DNA from: Adineta vaga
Lineage: Eukaryota; Rotifera
Assembly (NCBI GenBank): GCA_021613535.1
Contig: CP075497.1
Coordinates: 11,408,001-11,472,000 of the forward strand
Length of the DNA stretch: 64,000 nucleotides
Direction of reading: 5' to 3'
How positions within the stretch are numbered: position 1 is the first letter of the stretch; every line of letters begins with the position of its first letter. Made by a program: the position numbers and the translations under genes. A model generated the notes under the pieces. That model did not search any database. It was not told the DNA's origin and was given only the letters and a program-made list of their open reading frames with translations. Positions 39,054 to 50,429 of this stretch are shown in pieces.

Positions 39054-39907
39054 GTTGTATGTATTTGACGGTGAACTGTACAAACTCATACGATGCTGTC
39101 CGCCTCGATGTATCGTTATTAGCTTGATGCTATTATAGATAACTCAACTTTCTTTTTCTTCTTGTTAATGTTTATGCATAGCGTTGAAAGAAGAAGAAGG
39201 AAAGAAATAAAAATGGTAGTAATAGTAGCACAAAAAGAAGGCAAGAGTTGGTTATATCCATGCAAATTACCCAAATAGAGATCTTTGAGTATATAACAAA
39301 GCTTCTTCTTCTTCTCTCTATTGACATACAGTACTAATCATGTAGGCAGGAGAATATCATAAAAACAATTTTTGTTGATAGATATTTGCAGTAAACAAAA
39401 TAATAAGATTATATATAGATATTCTGATAGTTAAATGCTGTACAACTTATCATTAAAATAGTTCTATTGAGATTGTTAAGTTATCTCCTTTACAAATCCA
39501 TTCTATGGCATATCCATAGATCAATTTCACAGGATATTCAAATTGTTTCGATCATCTTCATCAACAAAAAAAACTAACCTGAAATATCTATTCATATATA
39601 TGTAGTAATAACAACAACGATAGGAAATCTCATTGAACACGAAGGAAATTATCTTTGTTTGTCATGATATTATGAGTATCAGATGCTTTTGTTATGATTA
39701 TGTAAACTCGTTAATAACATACTGATGAAGAGAATGAAGTATGCATATTTCTTTAGAATATTCCTACTTATTATGCAATACTCTAATTCAACGATCTCAA
39801 AACAGTTGAAATAAAATTTATATCTGAACTTTGTGCTTGTTGTCAAATGAATATTTTGTATTTTTTTCCTATACTATACGAAATTACAATATTAAATGAA
39901 ATGATTA

Positions 39908-40825
39908 TTAAGCAAAATGTTTGATAATTTTATCGATCGCAACTCGACGATAAGAGATTTCATTTTTTCTTTCTTTGGTCATTTCTCCATAAGTTTCTGT
40001 TTCACCTTTTGGTTGAAAAATTGGATCCCAACTAAACAAAAAGCAAGATATAATTATCGAAATTCTACAATTATGTCTTACCCATCATCTTTCGCATAAC
40101 TACCAGGTCGTGGCATGACAATTGTACCTAGAATAAAGGAGATAATCTATAAGAATTCTATTTTTAAATATTCTAGTAAATACCTTCAGCTGTACCAATG
40201 AATAATTCTTCAAAAAGTATTTGAAAAAGAAAACTTTGATTTTTAACTATTGAAGAAAAATATTACTAGGTTCAGTTGGTTCACCATTTTTATCACGTTC
40301 ACCGTAAGCAAAAATAACTTTTGCAGTTGCTCGTTTATCTTCATAAGCAACTAGAATTTTTGAAAGACCTTCCAATTTAAGATCTTCAACAAACCATTTA
40401 ATATATGGACCTGGTAATTCTTTCAACGCATTAAAACAGAGTGAAACATCTTCAATTAACTAAAGATTAAGAAAACTAATCAGATAAATCAACGAATATA
40501 TGAAACATACAACAGGTCCATCAATCATCTTTTGAGCTGCTTTACATTTTTTTATAGAAATCTTTTCAGGTTCACCTTGATATTCATCTAAAAACGAAAT
40601 TTCTTTTATAGAAAGTTAATAGACTCTCTTCTTTTAAACTTACCTAGGTCAATATCTTTAGCAATTAACTATAATGTATTATAAACTATAGAGATTTGAA
40701 GAAAGAATAAAAACTTTTACTTCAAATTTCGGATGACTACCAAGTAGATCATTGACTTCTTCAAGTTTCTTTTTATTTGATGTGATAAAATAAATCTTCT
40801 TCATTTCACCAGATGATGTTGCCAT
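39908..40825 (-). CDS. ITPA: Inosine triphosphate pyrophosphatase
   Basis: Seven exons (40721-40825, 40644-40668, 40511-40587, 40267-40459, 40184-40207, 40082-40127, 39908-40031) give 197 residues, close to human 194. Conserved blocks: [11 protein letters not shown] near the N-terminus, [37 protein letters not shown] and EKNEIS-like ERKNEIS near the end. It hydrolyses ITP, dITP and XTP to monophosphates, cleansing the cytosolic nucleotide pool. Exons 2 and 5 are only 25 and 24 nt. The 59-bp intron after 40267 was set by frame and by the alignment KLFIGTAEG; nearer AG sites would give introns of 20-33 nt or shift the frame. Confidence 0.92.
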
Positions 40826-41435
40826 AATAAAAATCGACGTCTCTAAACAATTATTTTGTACTTATATATATATGCACACCAAACGGTTGAGTAGAATAAG
40901 AAATAATCGAACTCATTTTCTCAATCTGAGCTCAAAGGGTAAAACACGTTCTTTATACACGTGATGTCTGGCACCAATGAGAAAATGTCAATGGCGTCGA
41001 CTCGACTGAGAAAAGCTCCTCCACAGACTTGATTCCATTTTTCTTTACTTCTATAGAAAATAATATGCTAGATGCAAGATAAACATAACAAAAGACAATA
41101 ACATATGTTGCAACTCTTAGTCTACTCAAGTAACAATAGATTGTTGATCATAAATCAAATTGAAATTCTAAATTTGAAAGGAAATTCAATGTAAATTTGT
41201 TAGGAGAGAATATTCGACATGTATAAATGATATTTTAACTGAAAGGTGATATAAGATATTGTGGTTGAAGGTCATATATCAGTTTCGACTAGATAAACAT
41301 AAGTAATGCATTATTGTCTGGATCTATTTGTGAAAAATGATTCCGACTGTTGATATCCATATCTGAAATAGAATCAATGACTGAAATTTTCTGTTTATTT
41401 TACATTGAAAATTAGACAAAAAACGAAGACTGTAA
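40826..41435. other. Intergenic region between ITPA and MsrA
   Basis: About 610 bp, AT-rich, with no credible ORF. A TA-rich patch (near 40862-40872) lies about 40 bp upstream of the ITPA ATG and may act as a TATA element. Confidence 0.4.
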
Positions 41436-42014
41436 TTATTGTTTAAGTTTATCTTTGATATATTGTTGTTGTTTCCAAGTTAATTCTTTTCGTTTTTCCC
41501 ATTCTTGAAATTGTTCAAAAGTTCCATAACCAGCTAAAAAACCATTTAATTTAGTGATCATCTGTTTATCTTTACTTTCCCAATCTTCTTTACAACCAAA
41601 TATATCGGTTTCCATCATAGTTCGCTTGAAATTGTATTTCTGATGACGTTCTTCTGCTAAATGAAATTCTTTCAGCAATTCTATACGAACATTCTCGATA
41701 TTCAATTGACAAATTTGTTGATATTGTTCATGATTGTGATAAAAAACAGCAGCGGCATATTGACTACGGGTTTTGACAGTATTTGGCACATGCCATTGAT
41801 TAAAACAGGAAAGTAATTCATGAAAAGAGATCCGAGATGAATCGAATTCAATTTGTATACTCTCTGTATAATCACCAATAGAATGATACGTCGGTTTTGC
41901 TGGATGAGTACCACCACAATAACCGACTTGAGTGATTAAAACTCCATCTAAGATGCCGAATCGAGCATCGGGATCCCAAAAACAACCGAGAGCAAATGTA
42001 GTCGTTTCTATCAT
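41436..42014 (-). CDS. msrA: Peptide-methionine (S)-S-oxide reductase, GCFWxPDARFG type
   Basis: Intronless, 192 residues. The catalytic Cys is in ALGCFWDPDARFG. VGYCGGTHPAKPTYHSIGDY, QIEFD, FNQWHVPNTV and AAVFYHNHEQ follow the family order. The usual GCFWGxE has become DPD, a form I associate with a subgroup common in prokaryotes. It reduces S-methionine sulfoxide in proteins, using the GCFW Cys and a second Cys. A resolving Cys may be one of several internal Cys residues; the C-terminal tail is Lys/Gln-rich without Cys. The ATG at 42014 is used; the preceding codon is TTG. Intronless structure in an intron-rich neighbourhood allows a horizontal origin, but is not proof. Confidence 0.88.
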   Translation of the reverse strand: MIETTTFALGCFWDPDARFGILDGVLITQVGYCGGTHPAKPTYHSIGDYTESIQIEFDSSRISFHELLSCFNQWHVPNTVKTRSQYAAAVFYHNHEQYQQICQLNIENVRIELLKEFHLAEERHQKYNFKRTMMETDIFGCKEDWESKDKQMITKLNGFLAGYGTFEQFQEWEKRKELTWKQQQYIKDKLKQ

Positions 42015-42203
42015 CAACTTTTCTATTTCATTACAATCATCTTAAAATGAAATAGTTTTCATCATATTGTTATACGTAAAGAAAGTGCAATATGCTCCAC
42101 TCATTCTACTTTACAAATCGAAATGAAATATGCTATTCTTTATTTTTGAAAAAGCAACACATACATATGAGAACAACTGATATAAAACTTGTAACATAGA
42201 ACT

Positions 42204-42755
42204 TCACAAAACTTCTCGTTTTAATGAAATCGGTGCTTGACTATCGCCTGATCGATATCTTAAATCAATATCTTTATTTCGTGATTTTGTTGTTCGATCA
42301 ACTCGTCTTAATAATCCAACTAATTGTGCATCCGCTTCTAATAATGATATATGTCTTGATGCACCTAAGAATCTTGCAGCCATTTCCCAAGATTGTAAAC
42401 GTATTGATACTACTGCACCTATTGTATATAGATCGCGTTGTTTTGTTTGTGGTCGTTGAACAATAGCATGAAATTTACCACCAAAATCGACATATAAATC
42501 ATCATCAACAGCATCAACAATACGTCCACTCACTATACGTCCTTTTAAATCACCTAATTGAACAAATTTTGATTGACGAAACATTTTTGCAAATGTCATT
42601 GGTTTCGTTGATGATGATGTTTGTTGACTCGAAGGAGTATTTTCCCGAACATATTCTTCATCAATATATGTATTTGCTAAACGAATTGGAAGATAAGTCG
42701 ATGATGAAAGAACAGGTGATGAAATGAATAGACGAGATGCTAAACGAAGTAACAT
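42204..42755 (-). CDS. MRPS28: Mitochondrial ribosomal small-subunit protein bS1m (MRPS28)
   Basis: Intronless, 183 residues. The start MLLRLASRLFISS is Arg-rich and hydrophobic, a likely mitochondrial presequence. The S1-like core includes FAKMFRQSKFVQLGDLKGRIVSGRI, DDDLYVDFGGKFHAIVQRP and RFLGASRHISLLEADAQLVGLL, closely matching animal MRPS28. The protein binds the small subunit of the mitochondrial ribosome. An acceptor-like TTGTTCTAG lies 10 nt before the ATG. Same strand and 138 bp downstream of EXOSC3. Confidence 0.9.
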   Translation of the reverse strand: MLLRLASRLFISSPVLSSSTYLPIRLANTYIDEEYVRENTPSSQQTSSSTKPMTFAKMFRQSKFVQLGDLKGRIVSGRIVDAVDDDLYVDFGGKFHAIVQRPQTKQRDLYTIGAVVSIRLQSWEMAARFLGASRHISLLEADAQLVGLLRRVDRTTKSRNKDIDLRYRSGDSQAPISLKREVL

Positions 42756-42892
42756 TCTCAATTATCTAGAACAAAATTCATTTGTTAATACTTTCTAAAC
42801 GTGCACTGATTACATTTCTCTTCAAGTCCTGAATATTTTGAACTAACCTTAAAGTTAGTTTTATAAATGTTTAAACAAAAACAGATGCAGAA

Positions 42893-43612
42893 TTATGAAA
42901 CAAGACTTTGTGTAAAAAGTGCTTTCAATTGATTAATATTCATTTTATTTTTTGCTCTTTCTAAGAATATCTTTCTCAAAGCAATCATTGTTCGTGTAGT
43001 TGTTGCTTTGATCCACACACGTCCATTAGCTCCAATTGCTATTTCATACGGAATTTCATTTCCTAATTCTTTGAGAAGATTATCATGTTCTATTAAATCA
43101 TTCGCTGCATCAATCGGTAGATCGAAGAGATATCCATTTTCATGTAAGACACCCATTCCATCAGCTTTACCATCTTCATTTACACAGACAATTTGTGGTT
43201 GACATTCACCATCAATTTTTAATCGACCATAAATAACATCACCACGATCCACATTCGGTTTTGTACGTTTTGTTGAACCTTCAAAATCGTACAAAGACAA
43301 TGACGCTAATTCATTATAACCAATATCAACAAGTAACGATTCAATTTGTCGACGTACAACAATACCAAGAACAAGATCATCTGTCGAAAGTGTTGATGCA
43401 CTAGGTCGATGACCATCAACATAATAAGTTAATGATGATGGTTCACGTATATGACCACAGGAATGTGACGTAAATGCACCTGTATCTTTATCATAATGTA
43501 AACCAGGACCAAGTGTTATTGCATTTGAAGAATCAAGTGGACTAGGTAAGGATGAAAGTGCAATTGTATCGCCTGGTAAAACAAATTCATCGATTTGACG
43601 TTCAATATCCAT
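42893..43612 (-). CDS. EXOSC3: Exosome component 3 (RRP40)
   Basis: Intronless, 239 residues. It starts MDIERQIDEFVLPGDTIAL, contains LGIVVRRQIESLLVDIGYNE (S1 domain), LYDFEGSTKRTKPNVDRGDVIYGRL, GKADGMGVLHENGYLFDL and the KH-type IAIGANGRVWIKA. These mark the RRP40 cap subunit of the RNA exosome, which degrades and trims RNA in nucleus and cytoplasm. The frame is open for 80 codons upstream, but the family start is at 43612, immediately after an acceptor-like CACTTCAG. It lies 202 bp downstream of SRRT, another nuclear RNA factor. Confidence 0.95.
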   Translation of the reverse strand: MDIERQIDEFVLPGDTIALSSLPSPLDSSNAITLGPGLHYDKDTGAFTSHSCGHIREPSSLTYYVDGHRPSASTLSTDDLVLGIVVRRQIESLLVDIGYNELASLSLYDFEGSTKRTKPNVDRGDVIYGRLKIDGECQPQIVCVNEDGKADGMGVLHENGYLFDLPIDAANDLIEHDNLLKELGNEIPYEIAIGANGRVWIKATTTRTMIALRKIFLERAKNKMNINQLKALFTQSLVS

Positions 43613-43814
43613 CTGAAGTGATCGAAAGAAAGATCTTATTAATGTTCGATGATATATTTTTGATAAGAAACAAAAATTACGAAACAGAAAATGAAGAAGA
43701 AAGAAAAACAAAGAAATGATTTTCAATGTTTCGTTTTTTTGCACATTATATTGAAACAAAAACAGAAAAGAAAACAAATAATATGATCTCAAGATTATAT
43801 ATAGTTTCTTGAAA

Positions 43815-46800
43815 TTAAAGTAACATTTCATTGGGTGCATCAAGATCTTCATAACTTTTCATTTGTCGATTCATTCTAAATATCAAAGAAGTTATTTTTT
43901 TTAATTTTCTATCGGATAAGAAACAAACGCAAAAACAAAAACGGAAATGATTTCTTATCTTACGCAGGAGATATTAACATATCGATTGGAATATTTCTAG
44001 ATCGATGGTTAGAAAATGGACAAGAGTGAAAAAAAACACGTTCACTTACGATGCTCGATGCATTGGACCACCAGTATTTTGATACAAAAATGGTGGTCGT
44101 GGATGGCGTGGTTGATGAAATTGATTATAATAAGGATTTGGTCCAGACACTAAAATCAAGTGAAAAAGAAATTGTTGAACTAATTTAGATTTGTTTTGTA
44201 ATATACTTGATGGCCACATATGTGGTCGATTAAATAAACCTTGTCCACCCATTCCTGGTGTAGGTAATGGTAATCCAGATGGATGTGAACCAGTAGGTGT
44301 TGCACCTGGTCGTGTGGAAGGATGTTCTGGTAATTGTGGTCGTTTTGGATCATATAAATAATTATTAAAATAAACAACCTAAATAAAAGAAAATATTGTT
44401 TTATTCTTCTTCTTCTTCTTCTTCTTCTATTTTCAATATAAAATCTTACATTTTTTTTAGCTTCATCAATTTTATCTTGATGTTTATTTAAGATATGTTT
44501 TCGAACAAATTCTGGACCTTTAAATTTCTTTCCACTTAACGGACATGACCATTTATCTTTCCCAACTTCTTGACAATTTGCTTTCATAAATTTCTCAACT
44601 TCTTCCTCTTCATTTCTTAGACCTAATTTCATCGCTTCATCATCATCGATTTTTTCATGAAAATCAATCAATGGTTTTAAACGTGATTCAAATTGTTGCA
44701 TAAAATTTGTCAATTCCGATTCAGTTATCGATGATAATGGTGTACCACGAACGTGTATGACACCACAACGATTCGGCATTGCATCTTCTTGAGCATATTC
44801 AGTTCCATTGTAATAATCAATCGAATGAACAACACGTAAATAGAGAATCAAACGATCAAGTACCTTTGAAAAAAGGATTGAAATGAAAATTTGAAAAGAT
44901 AGTTTTTCTTCTTTACTTTAGTTAATTCTTTGTCCATTTCAAATGTATTTGTTTCATTTGGTTGATTTGTTGAATCGCCAAGTAATTCTTCTTCTTCAGC
45001 ATCGGCTTCTTCAACTAAATATTCAGTTATGTTTTTTAATAATGGATTTTGACTAACAAAACCAATCGGTTTTTTATTTTTCATTGATGAAATAACCATT
45101 GCTGCGGTTGAAGAAGAGATTTCTGAATCATCTGTTGCTGTTACTTCCGTTTTCTTTTCATTATTTTCATTATTTAATGATGACCAAAGATTCCATCGAT
45201 CATCTAATTGTTGAATTATTTTCGATATTAATCGAAGATCATTTCGTACGATTGTTTTATGTTGACCAATACCATTGATCGTACGAATACGATTTTTTAA
45301 ATCTCGATTAACAATAGCACCTACATCTACATCATGTAACTAAATGAACGGAAAAGAAGAAATCGTCAATTTTAATTGATAGTAGAAATTCAAAATGACA
45401 AACTTTATTTGCATTAAGTTCGTAACAAATATTACGAATTTGAACAGAATGATCGAATGTAACCCAGCCTCGACGGGAAAATTTTCGTTCTGGTGCCGGA
45501 TCAGTAATACATACACGACGAAAACCAGAATAGTTCTTACAGATCTAAATTATTTGAAGTTTATCCTTTTTTATGATGCAAGAAAATGACATCTCTCACG
45601 TTTTCTAAATCTTCTTTCGTTGTTTGCATTGCCAAATGACGAAAGAATATTGATAATGTACGATGTAATGCACGTGGTGCATCGGGAACTTCGCCAGCTT
45701 CACGTTCTGTATCTTCTGAAGATGTTTGTTTTTCATCATTTCCTTTTGATTCCACTAAAAACAAAAGAAAATCTTATAATTCATCCAAAAGATCTCTATC
45801 TCTCACAAGTTGTAGATCCATTTTCAATTTTCTTATTTGATTCTTCACCTTCTTCTGATCCATCACTTTTTCCATTTGTTTTCTTCACTACACTTTCTTC
45901 ATCTTCTTCATTGACACCATCCGATACTGCTCCATCATCCGATACACTACCTTCTCGTTTTCGCTATGAAAAGAAAAAGCAACCGAAAACATAACTTTCC
46001 CAATGCAACACTTTCCTCATACTTTCGTTTCTGTTGACTTTTTCCCATTATTCGAGATTACCGTTGTTGTACTATCGCTTTTTTCAGGTTCATTTATATT
46101 TGATGTAGGTTTAGATGGATCTTCATCACCATCATCATTGTCCAAATTTATGTTACTAGATGATGCTGTACTATCAAGTGCAGAAAGATCTTGATGATTT
46201 CCACCTTCTAATTTAATCACAACTAGAAGAAATCAGTTTTATAAGTATTGTTTGATATAAGTAGATTTTTGTCTTACCAGCATCTAGAAATCTTGTTAAT
46301 GTACGTTGACTTTCTAGATTAACACTAACATCATCCAAGTAGCCTTTTTGATATAATTCCATGAATATATCCAAACGCTTTTTAATAATTTCTCGTTGTT
46401 CTTCACGACGTTTAGGATATTCATCTGGATAATATTTATGTTTAAGCCTAATAAGAAAGAAAACAATAATACAATTCTTCAAAATGAAAATTTCTCGAAC
46501 TTAAAAATCTATTTGAGACAAGAATTTATACACTTACGGGTCTTCTCAAAGATGAATTATTGTCATCCATTATATCTTGTAAACGTACGCGCAAGAAAGA
46601 AGAAAGAGAGAGAGAGAGTGAAAAAAGAGAAATTAACGATGAATAATAGCGAATACGAAAACGAATTGGTTTATGGAAAAAACCGAACTGATTCGTTTTT
46701 TAGATCAATTTTTTTTAGAAAAGAATTAGATTCTCGATTTGTTAACCGAAAGAATCTGTTCGCAGCGCAGTGAAAATATTTAGATTTAGATTGATATAAA

Positions 46801-47751
46801 TAATTGAGTGAAGTAGATGAATGAATGATTTTCACTAGAAGAAGAATAGATGAGCTATCTTCGTTGAAATAAAAATAAAAAGAGAAAACTAAAGAAAAAT
46901 TTTACGAACCAATCTTCATCTTTATGTGCATTGAAAAATTCAGCAATTTGAGTTTTTCTAAAATCATTTTTATAATCATTGTAACGTTTAACTGCTTCTT
47001 CTTGATCAATATTATCATCTTGTTCTTGTAGGAAATGTTTAAAACTATACATCGGAGGTTGTGTAGCACCATCCGATGTGTCTCTACAAACAATTAAATG
47101 AAAATCGTATTTAAATAAGAATCGATCTTCTTACTTATTAAATTGATCTTGAGTTGGAGGAACATTTTGTGGAAAATTCGGATGAAAGCCTCCACCGCCG
47201 CCACCACCACCACCATGAAAATGAGATGGTGGTTGATCCGGACCATCCCTAGAAGAAAAAGAAAATGATTGTAAATTTAAAAAAGTAAGATATGAAGAAG
47301 TGTTATACCAATCGCGACGAACACGTTTATGATGTGGTGGACTCATATCGTATCGTGGAGGACTGCGATTGAATCGTGATGGAAAATCACGTCCTGGAGG
47401 TGGTCCTCCATTGCCTGAATATTGTCTTCGATATTGATTAGATCGATCTCTGAAATAGAAAAGATTGTTCGAACTATTGTATAAAATAATGAAACAAATA
47501 GAAAATATTGGCAAATATCTTAGCAATGACATACTCTTCATCATAGTTTATATGAATATGACTGAAATACGAAAGATATGTTTTTCGTCTCGCAAGAGAA
47601 ACCTCAATTTCTTATCTTACCTTCCGTCATTCCATTCGCCACCACCACCACGATTGTGACTACCACGATTTCCACCAAAATCTTCACGTTCACGACGAAA
47701 TTTATCTCGATGATTTCGTCGATTATCAAAATCATCATCACTATCACCCAT
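43815..47751 (-). CDS. SRRT: Serrate/ARS2 RNA effector
   Basis: Fifteen exons (47621-47751, 47535-47561, 47309-47449, 47135-47248, 46910-47083, 46278-46447, 46023-46222, 45807-45963, 45600-45754, 45404-45544, 44917-45339, 44450-44863, 44207-44378, 44050-44149, 43815-43875) give 859 residues (human 876). It begins [21 protein letters not shown]3546 follows ([18 protein letters not shown]), then acidic Ser-rich linkers, an RRM-like core ([44 protein letters not shown]). The Arsenite-resistance zinc finger comes next ([20 protein letters not shown]) and the end YEDLDAP. ARS2 links the nuclear cap-binding complex to microRNA processing, 3' end formation and RNA decay. Exon 2 is a 27-nt, frame-neutral microexon placed from splice sites; it may be alternative. 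The 45-residue N-terminus and Gly/Pro-rich exon 4 are normal for the family. Confidence 0.95.
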
Positions 47752-48645
47752 TTTTGATTTCTTGAATCTAAAAATTGCAATATTAAATATCAAACAAATC
47801 ATATGTGTCTCTATATTCTGAGATATTTCGCAATTTTCTTTGACAAGAAAAACGAAACAATGATTTACAGACAAAACTATCAAATCAACTTAATTCGTTA
47901 GTAGATCATTATACTTAAAAAGATATTCCTTTCCTTTTCTTGGTTTACTCGTCGTCCTCCAATCATATGTATATATCGACAGAACTTCATCAACTGTCGA
48001 CCTCTATCGAACATCGTTTAATCCACACAGAAAAATCAATAATTTCTTGTCTTTTATAGTTTTTTTAATTAATTTTTCTTGCATCATATTTGATATATTA
48101 ACAGAATTGATGCACAACTACTAGATCTAACATTCACTTTGTTCAACAGGTAAGACATAAAGGAATAATTTGTATTATTTTGCTATTTTAGAGATTGATG
48201 ATTGGGAATATTCTAAAAGATACAACTGAGACTTACTGATTACATTCTAATAGTCAATTTATCTTCCCAATATCGCTTGTAGATAATTTTGAATTCAATG
48301 TTTCTGAAAATGTTTTCGTTTTTGGGAAGATTAGCGATGAATAGTATATAGTCTTCTATGATAATAATTTTTTGCTATAATTATTAGAAGATATTATAAT
48401 TTATTCCAACAATATGATAACCATACATAATTTCTAATATTCTCTAAAAAAGCAGCGAAAGATTCAAATTAGTTAAAAATGTTCAATAAAAATGGTTCAA
48501 CATCTTACGACCTCTTTTCTTTCACTCATTCATTTCTCTCATCGAATCCGAACATATCCAAGACATCGTACAGATCTGATGGCTGATGCCTCTTCTTTTA
48601 TGCATACCATCCGCTTTCTTCTATTCAACCTAAATCTTCCTATTC
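47752..48645. other. Divergent intergenic region between SRRT and FUZ
   Basis: About 900 bp, AT-rich, holding both promoters. An open frame at 48492-48677 overlaps the FUZ start in another frame and looks like chance. Confidence 0.45.
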
Positions 48646-50011
48646 ATGGCTTACTGTTTAGTATTTGTGAACACTAATACTTGTCATCCATTACTCATTC
48701 GTTCAACAAGCATTCTTGAACGAAATGAACATACTCCTGAAATGATTCTCAATTTATTAGAACGTCCTTCAGATAATCAAATTCCATTAGCTTTAATTGG
48801 TATTTTAACAAGTTCCTATACATTTTCGACGAAATTCGGTATCCAACTTCGTTCATGTCATACTGATGATTGTCGAATTCATTTTTATGAATATAATGAA
48901 CATCTATTAATGTGTTTGTTAGAACCTACAGAATTAGACATACCAAATCAATGTACACAATATAAATTAGTTTTATTACGAACATTATTTAATATGATTA
49001 TAGGATATGAATATATTGATCAAAAAAGTCAAACAAATTCACAAAAATTAGAAAATGATTTGCATTTAGTGAAATTCTATGTTGATACTATTTTGAATGA
49101 TGAACGAACATTTTCTTTCGGAGATTTAACTCAATGCGCTGATACACTTTGCGGATTTGATCGACAGTAAGTTTTTTTTCAAACGACTTTCTCATTGAAC
49201 TAAACTTCTATTTCCTTTTTCGTTTAGTACAATGTATGCATGTTTAAAATCAATTTCTGATCATTGCAAATGTGATCATGTTTGTATAACATTATCCAAT
49301 CGTATAATTGCATCCAGTGTTGGATGGTCTCGATTAACTCAAGCTGAACAATATATCTTAACACTTTTAATTAGTTTAAATGATTATTCGAATGATATTT
49401 TACCAACAATTCGTGATATGCCTGTCTATTTAGATTCTATTGATCGTTCACGAAATTATCGTTTACTTTCTGTTCGCTTATTTGGACAAATTTATATTTC
49501 AATTCTTTGTTCATCAACACCAAAAATGAGTGAATTCGAAAGTATTGTTGAAAAATATACTCATCCTCATATTGAACATATTCAAAATCTAAATAGTCTT
49601 CTCTATCCACGATCGTTCAATGAAAATATACTCTTTGATCATAATATTCATGCATTGTTATACATCAATCATCAAACACATTTCTGTGTAAGTACATTAG
49701 AACCGACGAAACAAAATTTGCCGATATCAATGTCGATTAAAAAACATCGTTATGGAATTTTAAGAGACTTTTATATGGAAATAATTCGAATGGATAAAGA
49801 AAAAATGTTACCCTATGATAATTCCAAGAATGAGATTCAAATGAATGAAATGTATTTCTTAAATACAGATGATTCAAGTGAACATAAATGTTATTTTCTT
49901 CGTGAACAAGAATTTTTTCAATTATATATTTTATTCGATGGAAATATTCCAAATATTGCAATGCGAGGAATTGCTAAGAAAACATTGTTAATTCTTCGAA
50001 AAAATTTGTAA
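48646..50011 (+). CDS. FUZ: Fuzzy, planar-cell-polarity effector (CPLANE subunit)
   Basis: Two exons (48646-49166 and 49228-50011) give 434 residues. It aligns along its length with FUZ: the first longin-like part (AYCLVFVNTNTCHPLLIRS, FGIQLRSC), the diagnostic FGDLTQCADTLCGFD, and the C-terminal part (VYLDSIDRSRNYRLLSVRLF, RYGILRDFYMEI, CYFLREQEFFQLYILF). Fuzzy forms the CPLANE complex with Inturned and Wdpcp, promoting Rab23 exchange and intraflagellar transport at the base of cilia. The FUZ stop is 76 bp from the next ATG on the same strand. Confidence 0.85.
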
Positions 50012-50087
50012 AATTTTCTTTTAATAATTAGAATTGTATTCATCTTTTGGTAGAATCTTATTTAGATATAAATATTTTAGATAAAAC

Positions 50088-50429
50088 ATGACTTCAATAG
50101 AAATTGAAAATCATTCGACGAAAAGTGTACCGATTTATAATGCTTCATCATCTCATGAACATTCACATTCGTGTAACGATCCATCTCATCATCATCATCC
50201 ATCGTTTTATGATTATAATAGTGAACAATTAGCAGCAATGGCAGCGAAAAATGAAATGTTAATGAAACGAAAAGCGAAAAAGACTCAAAATCAAGGTGTT
50301 ACACGTGCGGAAATGATTCCTGGTCATCGAGGTGATAATAGCATCGATGATTTACTTAATTTCATCAATGGACCTTCAACAACAAATCAAAATAATAGAA
50401 ATCCGAAATCCAAAAAGAACAACAAATAA
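50088..50429 (+). CDS. Small His-rich protein, possibly FAM193-like
   Basis: Single exon of 113 residues: a His/Ser-rich stretch (about 21-40), AAKNEMLMKRKAKK, then SIDDLLNFINGP and a Lys-rich end. The DDLLxFIN motif followed by Lys residues resembles the C-terminus of FAM193 proteins, which are far longer, so this is at most a miniature relative. An acceptor-like ATTTTAG ends 7 nt before the ATG. With only 76 bp from the FUZ stop, it may be co-transcribed with FUZ. Function unknown. Confidence 0.55.
   Translation: MTSIEIENHSTKSVPIYNASSSHEHSHSCNDPSHHHHPSFYDYNSEQLAAMAAKNEMLMKRKAKKTQNQGVTRAEMIPGHRGDNSIDDLLNFINGPSTTNQNNRNPKSKKNNK

Larger units (their letters stand above)
38722..39907. other. 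Actin promoter region and ITPA 3' spacer
   Basis: About 1.2 kb without a gene. It contains the actin TATA and CArG-like boxes, a TA run near 39030-39053 and AT-rich sequence that includes the actin 5' UTR. Confidence 0.5.

Noticed and set aside
40208-40266. Intron shorter than 40 nt in ITPA
   Set aside because: An AG at 20 nt keeps the frame but makes an implausibly short intron and adds residues; an AG at 33 nt shifts the frame. A 59-nt intron ending TTTTTGAAG restores LFIGTAEG.
42756-42761. Extension of MRPS28 by two codons
   Set aside because: The upstream codon is TTG; the ATG at 42755 is the first methionine.
48492-48677. 61-codon frame overlapping the FUZ start
   Set aside because: Different frame from FUZ, no domain, and ends inside FUZ exon 1.
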